A DNA stretch of 64,000 bases from Caldilineaceae bacterium (GCA_022842065.1 JALHQH010000023.1:1-64000), one strand, 5' to 3'; shown: positions 36,702 through 48,112, numbered from the stretch's first letter. Notes: a model not told the origin generated them from the sequence alone. Program-made: numbers and translations.

Positions 36702-37211
36702 ATGAACATGAAAGAGCATATCCTGGCTGCGCTACGCGCGCAATTCAATGCTTGGGAGAACCTGCTGGCTGATCTCAAAGTGGCGCAGATCACTGTACCG
36801 CAGCCTACCTCTACTTGGTCGCTCAAAGATGAGATCGCTCATTTATACGCCTGGCAACTGCGTTCGCTTGCCCGGGTTGAAACCGCTGTGCTAAATCAGG
36901 AACCCGCGTTTCCCGATTGGCCGGCAGAACTTGACCCCGAGGTGGAAGGCGAGCCGGATCAACTGAATGCCTGGCTTTATGAAACTTACCACCAACAACC
37001 CTAGTCTGCGGTCTACGCACAGTGGCGTGAAGGATTTCTGCGCTTTTTGGCATTGGCCGAACAGATCTCCGAACGAAAGTTACTGGACGCTGGGGCATAT
37101 CGCTGGTTGGATGGCCGCCCACTTGCGCTTGCCCTCCTCGCGACCTATGACCATCATCAAGAGCATCTCGAAAAATTGCTGCCCCGGTTTGCACAAAACA
37201 AGCACAATTAG
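36702..37211 (+). pseudogene. ClbS/DfsB-family protein interrupted by in-frame TAG
   Basis: A second DinB-superfamily protein. The first 100 codons contain WSLKDEIAHLYAWQLRSLAR and PEFPDW-like sequence, ending LYETYHQQP. A TAG follows at 37002-37004, and then the same frame continues with SAVYAQWREGFLRFLALAEQ and LLATYDHHQEHLEKLL, the normal C-terminal part. Family members often have Trp at this point, so TGG to TAG is likely. The restored protein would have about 169 residues, the family's normal size. Confidence 0.8.
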
Positions 37212-37292
37212 GGTCGATTCTCGCCTATACCCATGCTACGATACAGATGAATCAAATGTGGGTTAACTCGAAAGCAAATAGGCGGTGAATCG

Positions 37293-37895
37293 ATGACAAT
37301 TTGGGAAATCGCGGGACGACGCCTTTACCAGCAACGGCTCAGCCGGCCAACGTTTACACAGCCGGAAGCAGTGGTCAGTTGGTTGGGCGCGGTGCAGGCG
37401 CAGGAGTATGGCCCAACGCTATGGAGCATCGGGCAGCGGATGCCCAATGCACAGGAAGCTGACATCGAAGCAGCGGTGCATGATGGTCGCATCCTGCGTA
37501 CCCATCTGTTGCGCCCGACCTGGCACTTTGTCACCCCCCAGGATATTCGCTGGCTGTTGCAGATCAGCGCACCGCGCGTGCATGCGATCAATGCCACCAT
37601 GTACCGACAACTCGAACTGGATGAGACGCTCCTACAGCGCAGCAACGACGTGCTTGCGCGTGCGCTACAGGGTGGCCAGCAACGCACGCGCGAAGAGCTG
37701 GGCCAAGCGTTGCTGGCCGCTGGCATTGTGGCCAAAGGGATGCGACTGGCCTATATCCTACAATTTGCTGAACTAGAGGCGGTGGTCGTGCAGGTCAAAC
37801 CATTTCGTCCGTTGACCGCTGCCGAAGATACCGCCGTACGGGCGCAGGCGCAACAGTTTGGTCAATTTCTTGGGATGAAGGTCGTGATCGAATAA
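37293..37895 (+). pseudogene. winged-helix DNA-binding domain protein (HTH_42 type), internally deleted
   Basis: Begins like the 'winged helix DNA-binding domain-containing' proteins (AlkZ/YcaQ relatives): LSRPTFTQPEAVVSWLGAVQ, LRPTWHFVTPQDIRWLLQIS and GQQRTREELGQALLAAGI. After residue ~165 (YILQFAELEAVV) it jumps to VQVKPFRPLTAAEDTAVRAQ, which resembles the last 35 residues of the same family. The 200-residue product therefore lacks about 160-170 middle residues, in frame. It may still be translated, but probably as a non-functional remnant. Confidence 0.65.
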
Positions 37896-38062
37896 GCAAG
37901 TAAGCAATAAAGGTGTGGTTCGGTTTGATGGTATGGAAGAGACGGCGGCGTTCGCAGGTCGGGCCATCGCAGCGCTTGCCCAAGACAGCAACGTCATCGG
38001 CGGGCGCGCAGCGTCCGCCGATGACGTCAACCGATAACGAGGGGCAGCGCTTGCCCTGCGGG

Positions 38063-38488
38063 CTACTTGTTGGACTCCGTTGGGAACGCCAGTGCATCAG
38101 CGTGACGATGAATCAACTTCCATTCGTTGCCTTCACGGCAGAATAGTTCAGTCACGCGCAAGTTGAAGGGCACAGGTTCGGTAGCGCCACGCATGTGCGC
38201 CGTAGCGCGTTGAAAACCGACCCAATAGGCATGGCCGTCACTGGCGGCCATGTGCAGGATCTCGAAGTGGCTATCGCCGCCCGACGCAAAGGCACCCGCA
38301 TCCTTTTCATACCTTGCAGCCACCTTGCCCGCCCCTTGTTCGCTGCCGCCGCCAGGTCCGAAAAAAGTGGCGGGTGACGCCTGTGCGACCACACGGCCCA
38401 AGAGTGCAGCATCACCACCCACATAGGCATTGGCAGCTTTTTCCCGCTGCCGCATAAATTGCTCGAAATCATGTCGATCGTTGTGCAC
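38063..38488 (-). CDS. SnoaL/NTF2-like (DUF4440-type) protein
   Basis: A 141-residue protein with an NTF2-like fold: an N-terminal helix (FEQFMRQREKAANAYVGGDA), ATFFGPGGG, and the final strand pair LRVTELFCREGNEWKLIHRH. The start is a GTG with AAAGGAG 6 bp upstream; no good ATG is available. Members bind or isomerise small organic molecules, or have no known activity. It lies alone on the minus strand. Confidence 0.78.
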   Translation of the reverse strand: MHNDRHDFEQFMRQREKAANAYVGGDAALLGRVVAQASPATFFGPGGGSEQGAGKVAARYEKDAGAFASGGDSHFEILHMAASDGHAYWVGFQRATAHMRGATEPVPFNLRVTELFCREGNEWKLIHRHADALAFPTESNK

Positions 38489-38675
38489 AATTATTCTCCT
38501 TTGTTCAGGTGGAAAACCACGCTGCGCTCCCCCGTTTGCCCACTCCTTCACCGCCTTGCATTGAAGAAGCGGTGTCAGCTAGCCCATCGTTCCCCGCTCG
38601 CTTCCTCTTACTTTAAACAGTCATCCCACAAATGAAACGGAGCGGGGTAGAATCTTGCGATATAAAATGGATAGA

Positions 38676-38753
38676 GGCACCTGGATAGACGCGAATATAG
38701 ATAGCGCGGATGCCATTATCCGCGCTATCTATATTCGCGTCTATCCAGGTGCC
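38676..38753. terminator. 36-bp perfect hairpin
   Basis: Each arm is 36 bp (left arm begins ggcacctggatagacgcgaa), the arms match exactly, and the loop is 6 bases. It lies downstream of the XRE regulator gene and upstream of the NTF2-like gene. A cruciform-capable sequence of this length and perfection is unusual for a terminator, and no T-tract is present. Confidence 0.6.
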
Positions 38754-38776
38754 CCATCGCCTACGATAACGTGGGT

Positions 38777-39583
38777 TTACTCGTTCCCAGTCCGGTTTAA
38801 TATCGCGACGGTCGCCGCGTTCGCCGGGAAAAAAGATTCGAGCGCCAACTCCGCCAGGGTGATATCAACCGGCGTACCAAAGACCGTGGTGGTGCTGAGG
38901 AAGGCGAGTGTCCCCTGTTCGGTTTGCAGGCGCAACGGTACCGCAATCCCGGCATAATCCCGTTCAGGCATGGTCGACCGGGCATGATCGCGTATCGGGG
39001 TGGGATAGGAGCGCAGTTCGGTCAATAGCGCAATGAGCATGGCGTCGGCCGTTAGCTCAATCTGATGACGCAGGCGGGCGAGCAGGTGGGAACGCCATTC
39101 GGCAAAATTGACAATATGGGGTGCTAGCCCTTGTGGATGCAAGCTGAGCCGCAGCACGTTGACCGGCGGCTGCAGCAGCGACGGATCAACACCGGCCAGT
39201 AACGGCGCAACCGCCCGATTCGCGGCGACCAGCGTCCAATGGCGGTCAATCGCCAGGGCTGGATAAGGCTCGTGGCCAGCCAGAATCAGGTCGATCACTT
39301 TGCGCGCGGCTTGCAATGCCGGGTTGTCCAATGGGCGTTCGGCAAAAACGGGGGCATACCCTGCTGCCGTCAACAGGATATTCCGCTCGCGCAGCGGCAC
39401 GTCGAGTTGTTCGGCCAGATCGAGCAGCATGTTGCGACTGGGTTGTGCGCGGCCGGTCTCGACAAAACTCAGATGTTTGGTCGAGATATTGGCCTCGCCG
39501 GCCAGATCAAGTTGGCTCATGCGCCGACGTTGTCGCCATTCACGTAGCAGGTGACCAACGGGTTGGGCTTGTAATGTGTTCAT
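38777..39583 (-). CDS. XRE-family regulator with MmyB-like ligand-binding domain
   Basis: A 268-residue transcription regulator. The N-terminal helix-turn-helix covers about residues 10-65 (LREWRQRRRMSQLDLAGEAN, ISTKHLSFVETGRAQPSRNM). The rest is the MmyB-like ligand-binding domain, with HWTLVAANRAVAPLLAGVDP and LSLHPQGLAPHIVNF. I chose the ATG at 39583. There is no clear ribosome-binding site and a TATCAT hexamer lies only 8 bp upstream, so the mRNA may be leaderless. It is divergent from a membrane-protein gene, and a perfect palindrome lies between them. Confidence 0.88.
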   Translation of the reverse strand: MNTLQAQPVGHLLREWRQRRRMSQLDLAGEANISTKHLSFVETGRAQPSRNMLLDLAEQLDVPLRERNILLTAAGYAPVFAERPLDNPALQAARKVIDLILAGHEPYPALAIDRHWTLVAANRAVAPLLAGVDPSLLQPPVNVLRLSLHPQGLAPHIVNFAEWRSHLLARLRHQIELTADAMLIALLTELRSYPTPIRDHARSTMPERDYAGIAVPLRLQTEQGTLAFLSTTTVFGTPVDITLAELALESFFPANAATVAILNRTGNE

Positions 39584-39617
39584 AATGTCGATGATACCAC
39601 AAATTAGCGCAGCAACC

Positions 39618-39662
39618 ATTACCTCCGAGGTAATTGATCCTGGCCGGCGCACCCGCTATAGT
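39618..39662 (+). promoter_or_regulatory. palindromic operator and promoter in front of a membrane-protein gene
   Basis: The palindrome ATTACCTC-C-GAGGTAAT (39618-39634) ends exactly where a -35 hexamer TTGATC (39634-39639) begins. A -10 hexamer TATAGT lies 17 bp further (39657-39662). A protein on the palindrome would contact or block RNA polymerase. The natural candidate is the XRE/MmyB-like protein encoded divergently. Binding is inferred from position and symmetry. Confidence 0.7.
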
Positions 39663-39756
39663 GTACCTACCCCCGAGCAGCCAAAACCGATTAATGGCTG
39701 ATGGTTGACGCTTTTTCGTAACAGGTAAAAATAGAAACAAACAGGAGATCCGATCT

Positions 39757-40161
39757 ATGTCAACATTGACACGAACTTCCCCTTTGCTGCGCTGGGTACT
39801 GCTGGCCGACGCCGCGACGTGTGCGGCGATGGGCTTACTGTTGTTATTTGGTGCCCCTTGGCTCGCCCAAGTCTTAATGCTGCCCCCCGACCTATCGCGC
39901 TTTGCCGGTGCCACTTTACTGCCCTTTGCGGCGTTGCTGGTCTACAGCGCGGGCCGCACCCCGCTTGCCCCGGCCGCGATCTGGACGGTGATTCTGCTCA
40001 ATGTGTTCTGGGTGATGGGGAGCCTACTGCTCTTAGTCGAGGGTTTGATCGAGCCAAATAGCTTGGGGATCGCCTTTGTCGTTGTGCAGGCCGGCGGGGT
40101 CGCCCTCTTTGCGGCGCTCGAATATTTTGGTTTGCGTCAGTCGCTTGCACTAGTTGATTAA
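39757..40161 (+). CDS. four-helix membrane protein under likely XRE control
   Basis: A 134-residue protein with four membrane helices (about 12-32, 46-66, 71-93, 103-123) and short loops. ACAGGAGAT precedes the ATG. I do not recognise a named family; many MmyB-type regulators are paired with small membrane proteins or short-chain dehydrogenases. Regulation by the divergent XRE protein is inferred from the operator and promoter arrangement upstream. Confidence 0.7.
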   Translation: MSTLTRTSPLLRWVLLADAATCAAMGLLLLFGAPWLAQVLMLPPDLSRFAGATLLPFAALLVYSAGRTPLAPAAIWTVILLNVFWVMGSLLLLVEGLIEPNSLGIAFVVVQAGGVALFAALEYFGLRQSLALVD

Positions 40162-40255
40162 ACAGTTTCAAAAGTTGGTAAGCGGCGGTGGAGCGGGTGA
40201 CGCTCTGCCGCCGCTGATTACGCTGCCAAACGTTTCAAGCCCATTATACTTAACA

Positions 40256-40564
40256 TCACTTGGCCTGCACCGCGCTCACCACCTCATCCGCCAGCCGCGC
40301 CACAATCTCCGCTGGATACGGGAAGCTCAACGTGTAGACAAAATGAGTCGCACCGGCGTCGATAAAGCGCTGTGTCCGTTCGCGCGCACGAGAGAGAGCA
40401 TCACACTCAACCCGCACCTGGGTGGAGAGGGTAATTTCGTTAAAGTCGCGGCCCACTGCCTCACAATACCCTTTCCACACATCCAGTTTGTGCTGGAAAA
40501 CATCAACCGGACCAGCCACAAAATTCCAGATATCGGCATGTTTGGCCACCATGCGTAAGGTGAG
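40256..40564 (-). pseudogene. C-terminal fragment of an LLM-class flavin oxidoreductase
   Basis: 102 codons reading LTLRMVAKHADIWNFVAGPV, then HKLDVWKGYCEAVGRDFNEI and ending LADEVVSAVQAK. This is the usual C-terminal third of luciferase-like (LLM) oxidoreductases. The N-terminal TIM-barrel part is absent, and the sequence immediately upstream is the 3' end of the neighbouring lipoprotein gene. The gene was therefore truncated, probably when the neighbouring gene arrived or by deletion. Confidence 0.75.
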
Positions 40565-40578
40565 ATCCTGACTATTGA

Positions 40579-43500
40579 TTAAGGCCACAGCCGAATGGGA
40601 CTGACATGAAGTACACCCTCTTGCGGTTCGTCGGTTTCCACGCCAAAGGCAAAGTAGCCGATCTGCTGCAAATCGATCGCCCCATTCTGTTGCGGTGACC
40701 ATCCAGTGCGCATAAAATAATCGAATGAGTTCAGCGGCAGAGTCAGAACGCGCGATTCGTTTGGTTGCAACATGAACGCAGTTCGCCAGACTTCCCCAGT
40801 GAATGGTTCTGTTCCACAGCGCTTTCCTTCGCCAAATTGCAGAAAGAAAGTGACCGCATGATCAGTTGGATTGCGGATTGCCGTGTCGAGAATGGGCGTC
40901 TGTGACCAGTCTTGTCCTTCGTCGAAACATCGTTCCAGCCCAACATAGCGCTGACCCGCTTCGCCTTGCATGTCATATTCAAGCAGCAATTGATGGCTAA
41001 CCGCATAGGACTCCCAATAACGCGGACTATCCAGTGGGAGAACAGTTGTCGTTAGCCGGTTTCTGCCACCTGCATCATTGAGCTGATAGGGCTGTGCAAT
41101 GCTTTCTAGCTGATCAGCGAAGTCATCAATCACTCGAATACCTGGCGGTTTAGCGGCAAACAAGTGGCTATGAATGGCCTTGCGTGTAAGCTCTTCATGA
41201 AGGTCAAAAAGTTCACGATACCTTGAAGCAACCTCGTAAATGCGGGCAATATTGATCCATGCTTCAATCGGCAACCCCATGTACAGATAGTTGATGGCAA
41301 CATCGTCCACAGCAAATGGATCATCTGGAAATTGTTCAGCATGCGCCACGATTTCAGGCAAAACCTCTTCATAGACTTGTGGGAAACGATAACTGCCTCC
41401 AATATATCCCTGATTTGGGACATAATGCAACACAGCTAAACCCAAATCGCCAAAGGGTAAGCCCTTGATGACAAACTCAAAAATGCCATCCTGATTCAAA
41501 TCCCTGAAGTCACCTCGCCCACCTCCCACATTTGGAAACCCCACATCCCAAAGTTCAAGTAATTTTGTTGGAACAGCCCCCAATGAATAAAGAGCAGTCC
41601 CCTGACAACAATGACTTCCTCCGGCTCTCATTAATAGCGCAACATCAGGATACCCATCGCGATTGATATCACTGACTGGGAGTGGCTGAAGCTGGTTCGC
41701 ATCGGGAATGATCAGTTCGCGACCATTCACATGGGTCAAGGTGGCAGTGCCATAGTAGCCGCGACCCGGTAGGTGATCAGGATAGTTCGACCCATGCCAA
41801 ATGCGCACTGTATAATTCTCCATCTGCTCCACAATATTGGGTACTGGTGTGCCTACCATGATTGTAGGCGCCGGAGTCGCAGTCGACGTTGGTGTAAAGA
41901 TAGGCACCGCATTCGTTGGCACGGCAGATGCCAATTGATTTGAATTGTAAAATGTAAACGACTCGAGCAATGCATTGAATATTTTGTCAAACATGGCTGA
42001 GTCGGTTCCCGATAAGGCGGCAACTGTGACCCGCACGGTTGGTGATGGTGGATGGCTAATGAGCAACTCTTTGAGCAAGAGTTCTTCTTGGCCGCAACGG
42101 TATTCTGTCAAAACAACTTGGTAACGGTTGATGGCGAGGTTGGCAGCGCCAAATGCGATATCGTCTTGTGCTGGTTGGCTTCGGCAGTTGGTATCGATTT
42201 CATTTTGAATTGGGTCTGCTACAACTGGCACAGGGTGTATGTCAAGCTCCACATAGGCGTCGTCTGGATGTTGACGATCCAATGAATTGCTATCGGCAGG
42301 CAGCAGCAGCAGGTGGACCTCATCATCAGCTGCCATCCCGGGGCCAGCAATATCAAGTTCAAAGCCAAAGCCAAAACAGTAAATTGGGGTGGAAAAGGAG
42401 GTTCCCTTATCTATTGGACTAGGACATTGAGGGATTCGAGCAAGAACTGTTGCCGGCTCTTCGTCTGCTACCGGTTGATTGGTCGTTTGTTAGTCTGTTG
42501 CCGGCGCGTTTGTCTGGCTGAAGGCTGGTGTCGGTGTAGGGATAGAGAGTGAATGATCTGTGGCTGTAGATCCCCAACGCAAATCATGGCCGCGTACGCC
42601 CAGCTTCACTGGCGGCTGATCGTCGGCAACCAGCCAAGAAATTTCTCCATTGGGGAGTTCTGCTTTTGTCTCTGGATAACCAACCATGACTGCACCACTG
42701 CCATCAGTTGACCAAAGTACTTCCTGTACTTGATGTTCGTCTAAGCGTAATGGTGATAGTGTATCAGCATCATTGATCTGTACCATTGTTAAAAAATAGG
42801 GCCAACCAGCCGCTGGCGGTTCTGTCCCAATAAATGCGCGCAGGAAATCTTTATTACTGTAGGGATAGGCAGCCCACGGGAGCAAGTCGCCGGTTGATTG
42901 CAATGGCTGCACCATGGGCGATGATTCGCCAGTTGTTGCCGACACAAACCAAAGCCCCGGATAGACTTCGCCCAAGCCAGCGATTGCAAAATAGAGACCA
43001 CTGCTATCGTATCGCCAGGTTGGGGTACAGCAGCCTCCCGCCAATCCGACCATCGTTTCATCTTCGATGTTAAAAACATAACTGTTCCAACCGGGTCCTC
43101 CCCCCCATTGGTAGACCAGCAATGACCTCCCATCGGGCGACCAGGATTCAACAGTAAAGCGTTCGAAGTCAATCTGATGTTTGAGCGGAATGCGTAACGC
43201 TGGGGTACTGCCGGGTGAAGCGATATAGATGCCTTCAGGACCGTCATAGGCATATTGTTTACCATCTGGGGACCATCGGATAGTCGAACTTTCCGTCACC
43301 TCAGCCAATATCGCTCGATTGTGTCCCCAGGCATCTGTCATGATAAGTTGGGTAGGCACTTCCTGTTGCGTAGGAACGTTTTCTTTGACCAGATAAATCA
43401 AAGAGCCAGCAATCGGTGAAACATCGAAATCAATAATCGGCTGCGATTCCGCCGTTAGTTGCGAATAAGTAAAATCATTGCCGGACAATCGCCAGATCTG

Positions 43501-43776
43501 CTGATCCTCTCCCAGAAAATAGAGCGGCGCAGGCAGAACGTTTGCCGCCGTCGCGCTGACCGTTGTCGTTGGAATCGGCGTTGGCATAACGGTTGGCAAC
43601 AGGTTTGCTGTCGCGGAGATTGTAGATGTCTGTTGGATAATGGCGGTTGGGATTAGCACTGGTGTTGCCGGTACGCTTAATGGTGTGGATGGCACGGGTT
43701 CGATAGCATGGCAACTTGTAGTCACAAACGCCACAGCGGCTAACATTACATAGAGCCAACGAGGGATAATTTGCAT
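40579..43776 (-). pseudogene. large lipoprotein (TolB-like plus VCBS-like) interrupted by in-frame TAA
   Basis: One continuous frame of 1,066 codons broken once, by TAA at 42490-42492. The first part (428 residues) has a signal and lipobox (TTSC), a Thr/Pro linker and a TolB/WD40-like propeller (TIRWSPDGKQYAYDGPEGIY, VESWSPDGRSLLVY). After the stop the frame continues QTTNQPVADEEPATVLARIP with no start codon for about 50 codons until an internal ATG at 42336. The later part carries DINRDGYPDVALL and DLNQDGIFEFVIK calcium-type repeats and a C-terminal beta domain. The absence of any start for the second half argues for one gene, now split. Confidence 0.7.
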
Positions 43777-43852
43777 AATGATTCCTGGTTGAATTGATTG
43801 AATTGAATGCACATCTTGAATTGCAACAATTTTAGACAGGCTGCGGTAACGG

Positions 43853-44674
43853 TTATGCGCCTACCCTTTGCGCCAAAAAGCTGCAAACCGCCTCCATATA
43901 AGCCCCGAATTGCTCGCGACGAATGTTGTGGCCCGCGCCGGGAATATGCACGGTTTGCAATTGGGGCAGCAGCCCCTGCATCTCGGCGGCCCGTTCCGCG
44001 CTGACACCACCACCCAATTCGGGATCGGCGTAGAGTAGCAGCGCCGGGCAGGTGATATTGCCCAGTAATTGCGCCCAGTCCAGCAGCACCGCGTCGCTAC
44101 GGTCGAGCGCTTTCAGGTTGAACCGCAATTTGGCGTGGGCCCACGGTTCCAGTTCCGGCTCGGCCCAGGTGGGGGTGACGGTGTGGGCATGTTCGATCAG
44201 TTCGGCATGGGTTTTGCGCTGTAACATCGCCATGCGGTCGTGCCAACCCTGCAACCGGGCCAGCGCCTCGGGGCTCTTGTCCGCCATGATATTGCCGGCG
44301 CTGGCATCTTCGATGATGATCGCGCCGGGAATGTCGGGGAAGAGACCAGCGAGCGCCATCGTGGTCGCCCCCCCCATTGAATGGCCCATCACGACCGGCT
44401 TGGTGAGACCCAAAGCCATGATCACCCCAGCGAGATCGGTCGCCATCGTCTGGGCATGGTAGCCACCGTCCGGTGCAGCGGAACGCCCGTGGCCGCGCGC
44501 ATCGACCATGATCACATCGTAGTCTCTCTCCAATTGTTGGGCGACCGGCGTCCAACAGAGGCCGTCATCGGAAAAGCCGTGCGCGAGGACGATGGGTGGT
44601 TTGTCGCCGCCAGTGCGCGTGTAGTGGAGGGTAATGCCGTTGCTGGGGATTTTGTTTGAAGTCCAATTGCTCAT
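43853..44674 (-). CDS. alpha/beta-fold hydrolase
   Basis: A 273-residue hydrolase with the full triad: nucleophile Ser99 in GHSMGG, oxyanion-loop HGF at 32-34, Asp at about 217 (LYADPELGGG) and His at about 247 (GAGHNIRR). The DARGHGRS motif follows strand 4. A cap domain occupies about 130-195. The ATG is preceded by AAGGAGAA. Substrate unknown; epoxide hydrolase- or lactonase-like activities are possible. Confidence 0.88.
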   Translation of the reverse strand: MSNWTSNKIPSNGITLHYTRTGGDKPPIVLAHGFSDDGLCWTPVAQQLERDYDVIMVDARGHGRSAAPDGGYHAQTMATDLAGVIMALGLTKPVVMGHSMGGATTMALAGLFPDIPGAIIIEDASAGNIMADKSPEALARLQGWHDRMAMLQRKTHAELIEHAHTVTPTWAEPELEPWAHAKLRFNLKALDRSDAVLLDWAQLLGNITCPALLLYADPELGGGVSAERAAEMQGLLPQLQTVHIPGAGHNIRREQFGAYMEAVCSFLAQRVGA

Positions 44675-44839
44675 GCTGGGTTCTCCTTGTGTGATTGAGT
44701 GAAAAATCTACCTCCCGCCTAGCCTCACTGCCAGTAAGGTAAGCGCGTAGTGCGCAGCCCCCGCAAAGGCGCGTCGCATACACGCGGCGCTTCGCTTGCG
44801 ACGCCTTGCGCATCCACGGGAGTACCCGATGCGTATACT

Positions 44840-44993
44840 CGCCGCGATCCCAGATGATCAACGGCTGATTTTCACCTTGTTCGGGCAAGTAGAGATCGAG
44901 CTTTTGCCGCTCATGGCCATCGGGCACATAGACCAGGTCACGATACGCGATAACACCAGCGGGGGGCTGCGGGGCAGGGAGTTCGCTCCTCAC
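44840..44993 (-). pseudogene. N-terminal fragment of a BD-FAE-type esterase
   Basis: About 50 codons reading VIAYRDLVYVPDGHERQKLD then LYLPEQGENQPLIIWD, which match the start of alpha/beta esterases just before the HGG oxyanion motif. The HGG itself is lost and the sequence runs into unrelated bases (RGEYTHRVLPW). There is no catalytic part nearby, so it is a gene remnant. Confidence 0.5.
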
Positions 44994-45090
44994 TTGAATA
45001 GAGATGACTTATTAGGCCATCGCGCCACGCATTCCACGCCAGACCGTGCGATGGCGGTGCGGCGCATGATTCAACCAATATGATTTTGGC

Positions 45091-46296
45091 TTACATCTGC
45101 TCGCGGCGGAAATTCGGAAAATCGACCGGCTGGCTGCGGTTGGCCACGGACTGTTCCGAGAGCGGACCAGGTGCGCTCCACTCGACCGCATCATAGACAT
45201 CGATATCCGGCGGCAAGCCCTGTTGGATGGTCTGGAGCAGGCGGTAGATCATGATAAAATCCATGCCGCCATGACCACCGCGCTTGCGCGCCAACTCACC
45301 CAAGTTGGTCCAGAGCGGGTCTTCCCATTGGGCTTTGTACTCCTCCAAAGGGAGCCAGGCCTCGTGTTCACTCAGGCCATCGAGATAGAGCCGGGGCGGA
45401 TAGTCGCGAAAAAGTCCCTTGCTGCCGCTGATGAGGAAATTGCGGTCATAGGGGCGCGGGGTGTGGGAGTCATGTTGGAGGAGAATGGTGCGCCCTTGTT
45501 GGGTGCGAATGAGGCTGCTGTTCATATCGCCACAGCGGTAGATCTCGTCACGCTTGGGATCGCCAGTTGCCAAAACGCCATCACGATATTCACTTAGCCC
45601 CTTTTCGCGGCTGCTCATGGAGATCAGATAGTCAAAGCGGTCGTCGCTGCCAATGCCCAAAATCTTTGCCACCGGCCCCAAGCCGTGAGTCGGGTAGAGA
45701 TTGCCGTTGCGTTCGATGTGGGCGTTGCGGCGCCACAGCCCTTCGCTGCGATCTTCCAGCAACATCTGCCGCAAGTCATGAAAATAGGCGCACTCGGCAT
45801 GGGTAATTGTACCCAGCACGCCGGCGGTCACCATGCGTTTGACCAGCGTTTCCCAGTAGTCGTAACAGCAATTTTCGAGCATGACACAGTGGCGGCGCGT
45901 CCGTTCGGAGGTCTCCACCAGTTGCCAACACTCCTCGATCGTCGTTGCCACCGGCACTTCCACCGCCACATGTTTACCCGCCTCCATCGCGGCGACGGCG
46001 TAGGGCGTGTGGGTTGTCCAGGGCGTCGCCACCAAGACCAGATCGAGGTCAAGGTCCAACAGCTGACGCCAGCTATCGCCGCCGGTAAAGCTCTTTGGCG
46101 TCGGTTGGCCGGCGGTGATCACTGTATCAACCGCTTGGGCGGCGGCCGCGGCGCTCATATCGGCGATCGCCGTCACCTGTACGCCATCACAGGCGACCAT
46201 CTCGCGCAGCAAAGATCGCCCCCGCCCGCCGACACCGATAAAGCCGACGCGGACGGTTTCGCAGCGTTCAAAGGGCATACCGTGCATTGTGTTCAT
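45091..46296 (-). CDS. Gfo/Idh/MocA oxidoreductase, GH109-like
   Basis: A 401-residue NAD(P)-binding protein. The dinucleotide fold starts VRVGFIGVGGRGRSLL (16-31), then VATPWTTHTPYAVAAMEAGK and VEVPVATTIEECWQLVETSE. RHCVMLENCCYDYWE and RNGNLYPTHGLGPVAK are characteristic of GH109 enzymes (NAD-dependent alpha-N-acetylgalactosaminidases). Usual GH109 proteins carry a Tat signal and are about 440-460 residues; this one is shorter and lacks a signal, so it is probably cytoplasmic. No clear ribosome-binding site is seen, and the start could be one of three nearby Met codons. Confidence 0.8.
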   Translation of the reverse strand: MNTMHGMPFERCETVRVGFIGVGGRGRSLLREMVACDGVQVTAIADMSAAAAAQAVDTVITAGQPTPKSFTGGDSWRQLLDLDLDLVLVATPWTTHTPYAVAAMEAGKHVAVEVPVATTIEECWQLVETSERTRRHCVMLENCCYDYWETLVKRMVTAGVLGTITHAECAYFHDLRQMLLEDRSEGLWRRNAHIERNGNLYPTHGLGPVAKILGIGSDDRFDYLISMSSREKGLSEYRDGVLATGDPKRDEIYRCGDMNSSLIRTQQGRTILLQHDSHTPRPYDRNFLISGSKGLFRDYPPRLYLDGLSEHEAWLPLEEYKAQWEDPLWTNLGELARKRGGHGGMDFIMIYRLLQTIQQGLPPDIDVYDAVEWSAPGPLSEQSVANRSQPVDFPNFRREQM

Positions 46297-46440
46297 GGAT
46301 TGTTCTTTCTTCGTCTGTCTTTGTGTAAGTTTGTGGATCGTCTTCTATAAATTATACCGCCGTGTGCGTCCGGATGCTAAACTACCCTGCAACAGGAAAA
46401 TCCAGCGGAATGTCCGGCACACGCAACGACTCGGCACCGG

Positions 46441-46602
46441 CTGCTGGCGCAAAAACCGTGGATCGTGCCGATCCCTGACTCGCGCAAGATCGAGCGCTTG
46501 GATGAGAACAATGGTGCGGTCGATATTCAACTGACGCCTACCGATCTCAGCGCAATCAAAGCGGCCATGGCGGCGATCACGATGATCGGCGACCGCTATT
46601 AG
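46441..46602 (+). pseudogene. C-terminal fragment of an aldo/keto reductase
   Basis: 53 codons reading LLAQKPWIVPIPDSRKIERL, then NGAVDIQLTPTDLSAIKAA to a TAG. This matches the end of AKR proteins and parallels the same segment of the gene that follows ([20 protein letters not shown]). The upstream part is missing. It is the last piece of a lost tandem paralogue. Confidence 0.75.
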
Positions 46603-46608
46603 GGCTAA

Positions 46609-48009
<1,401 letters not shown>

Positions 48010-48042
48010 GGTAGCTCCTTATTGGTATTCTTCATTTGGATT

Positions 48043-48103
48043 AGGACTGACGCCGGGCGCGCTGGCCTCGACACACTCAGCCGCCGCGCCCGGCGTCAGT
48101 CCT
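48043..48103. repeat. 19-bp perfect inverted repeat between membrane-protein genes
   Basis: aggactgacgccgggcgcg and its exact complement flank a 23-bp loop. It lies between two minus-strand membrane-protein genes and may end transcription of the upstream one, although there is no T-tract. Confidence 0.6.
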
Positions 48104-48112
48104 ATCTATTCT

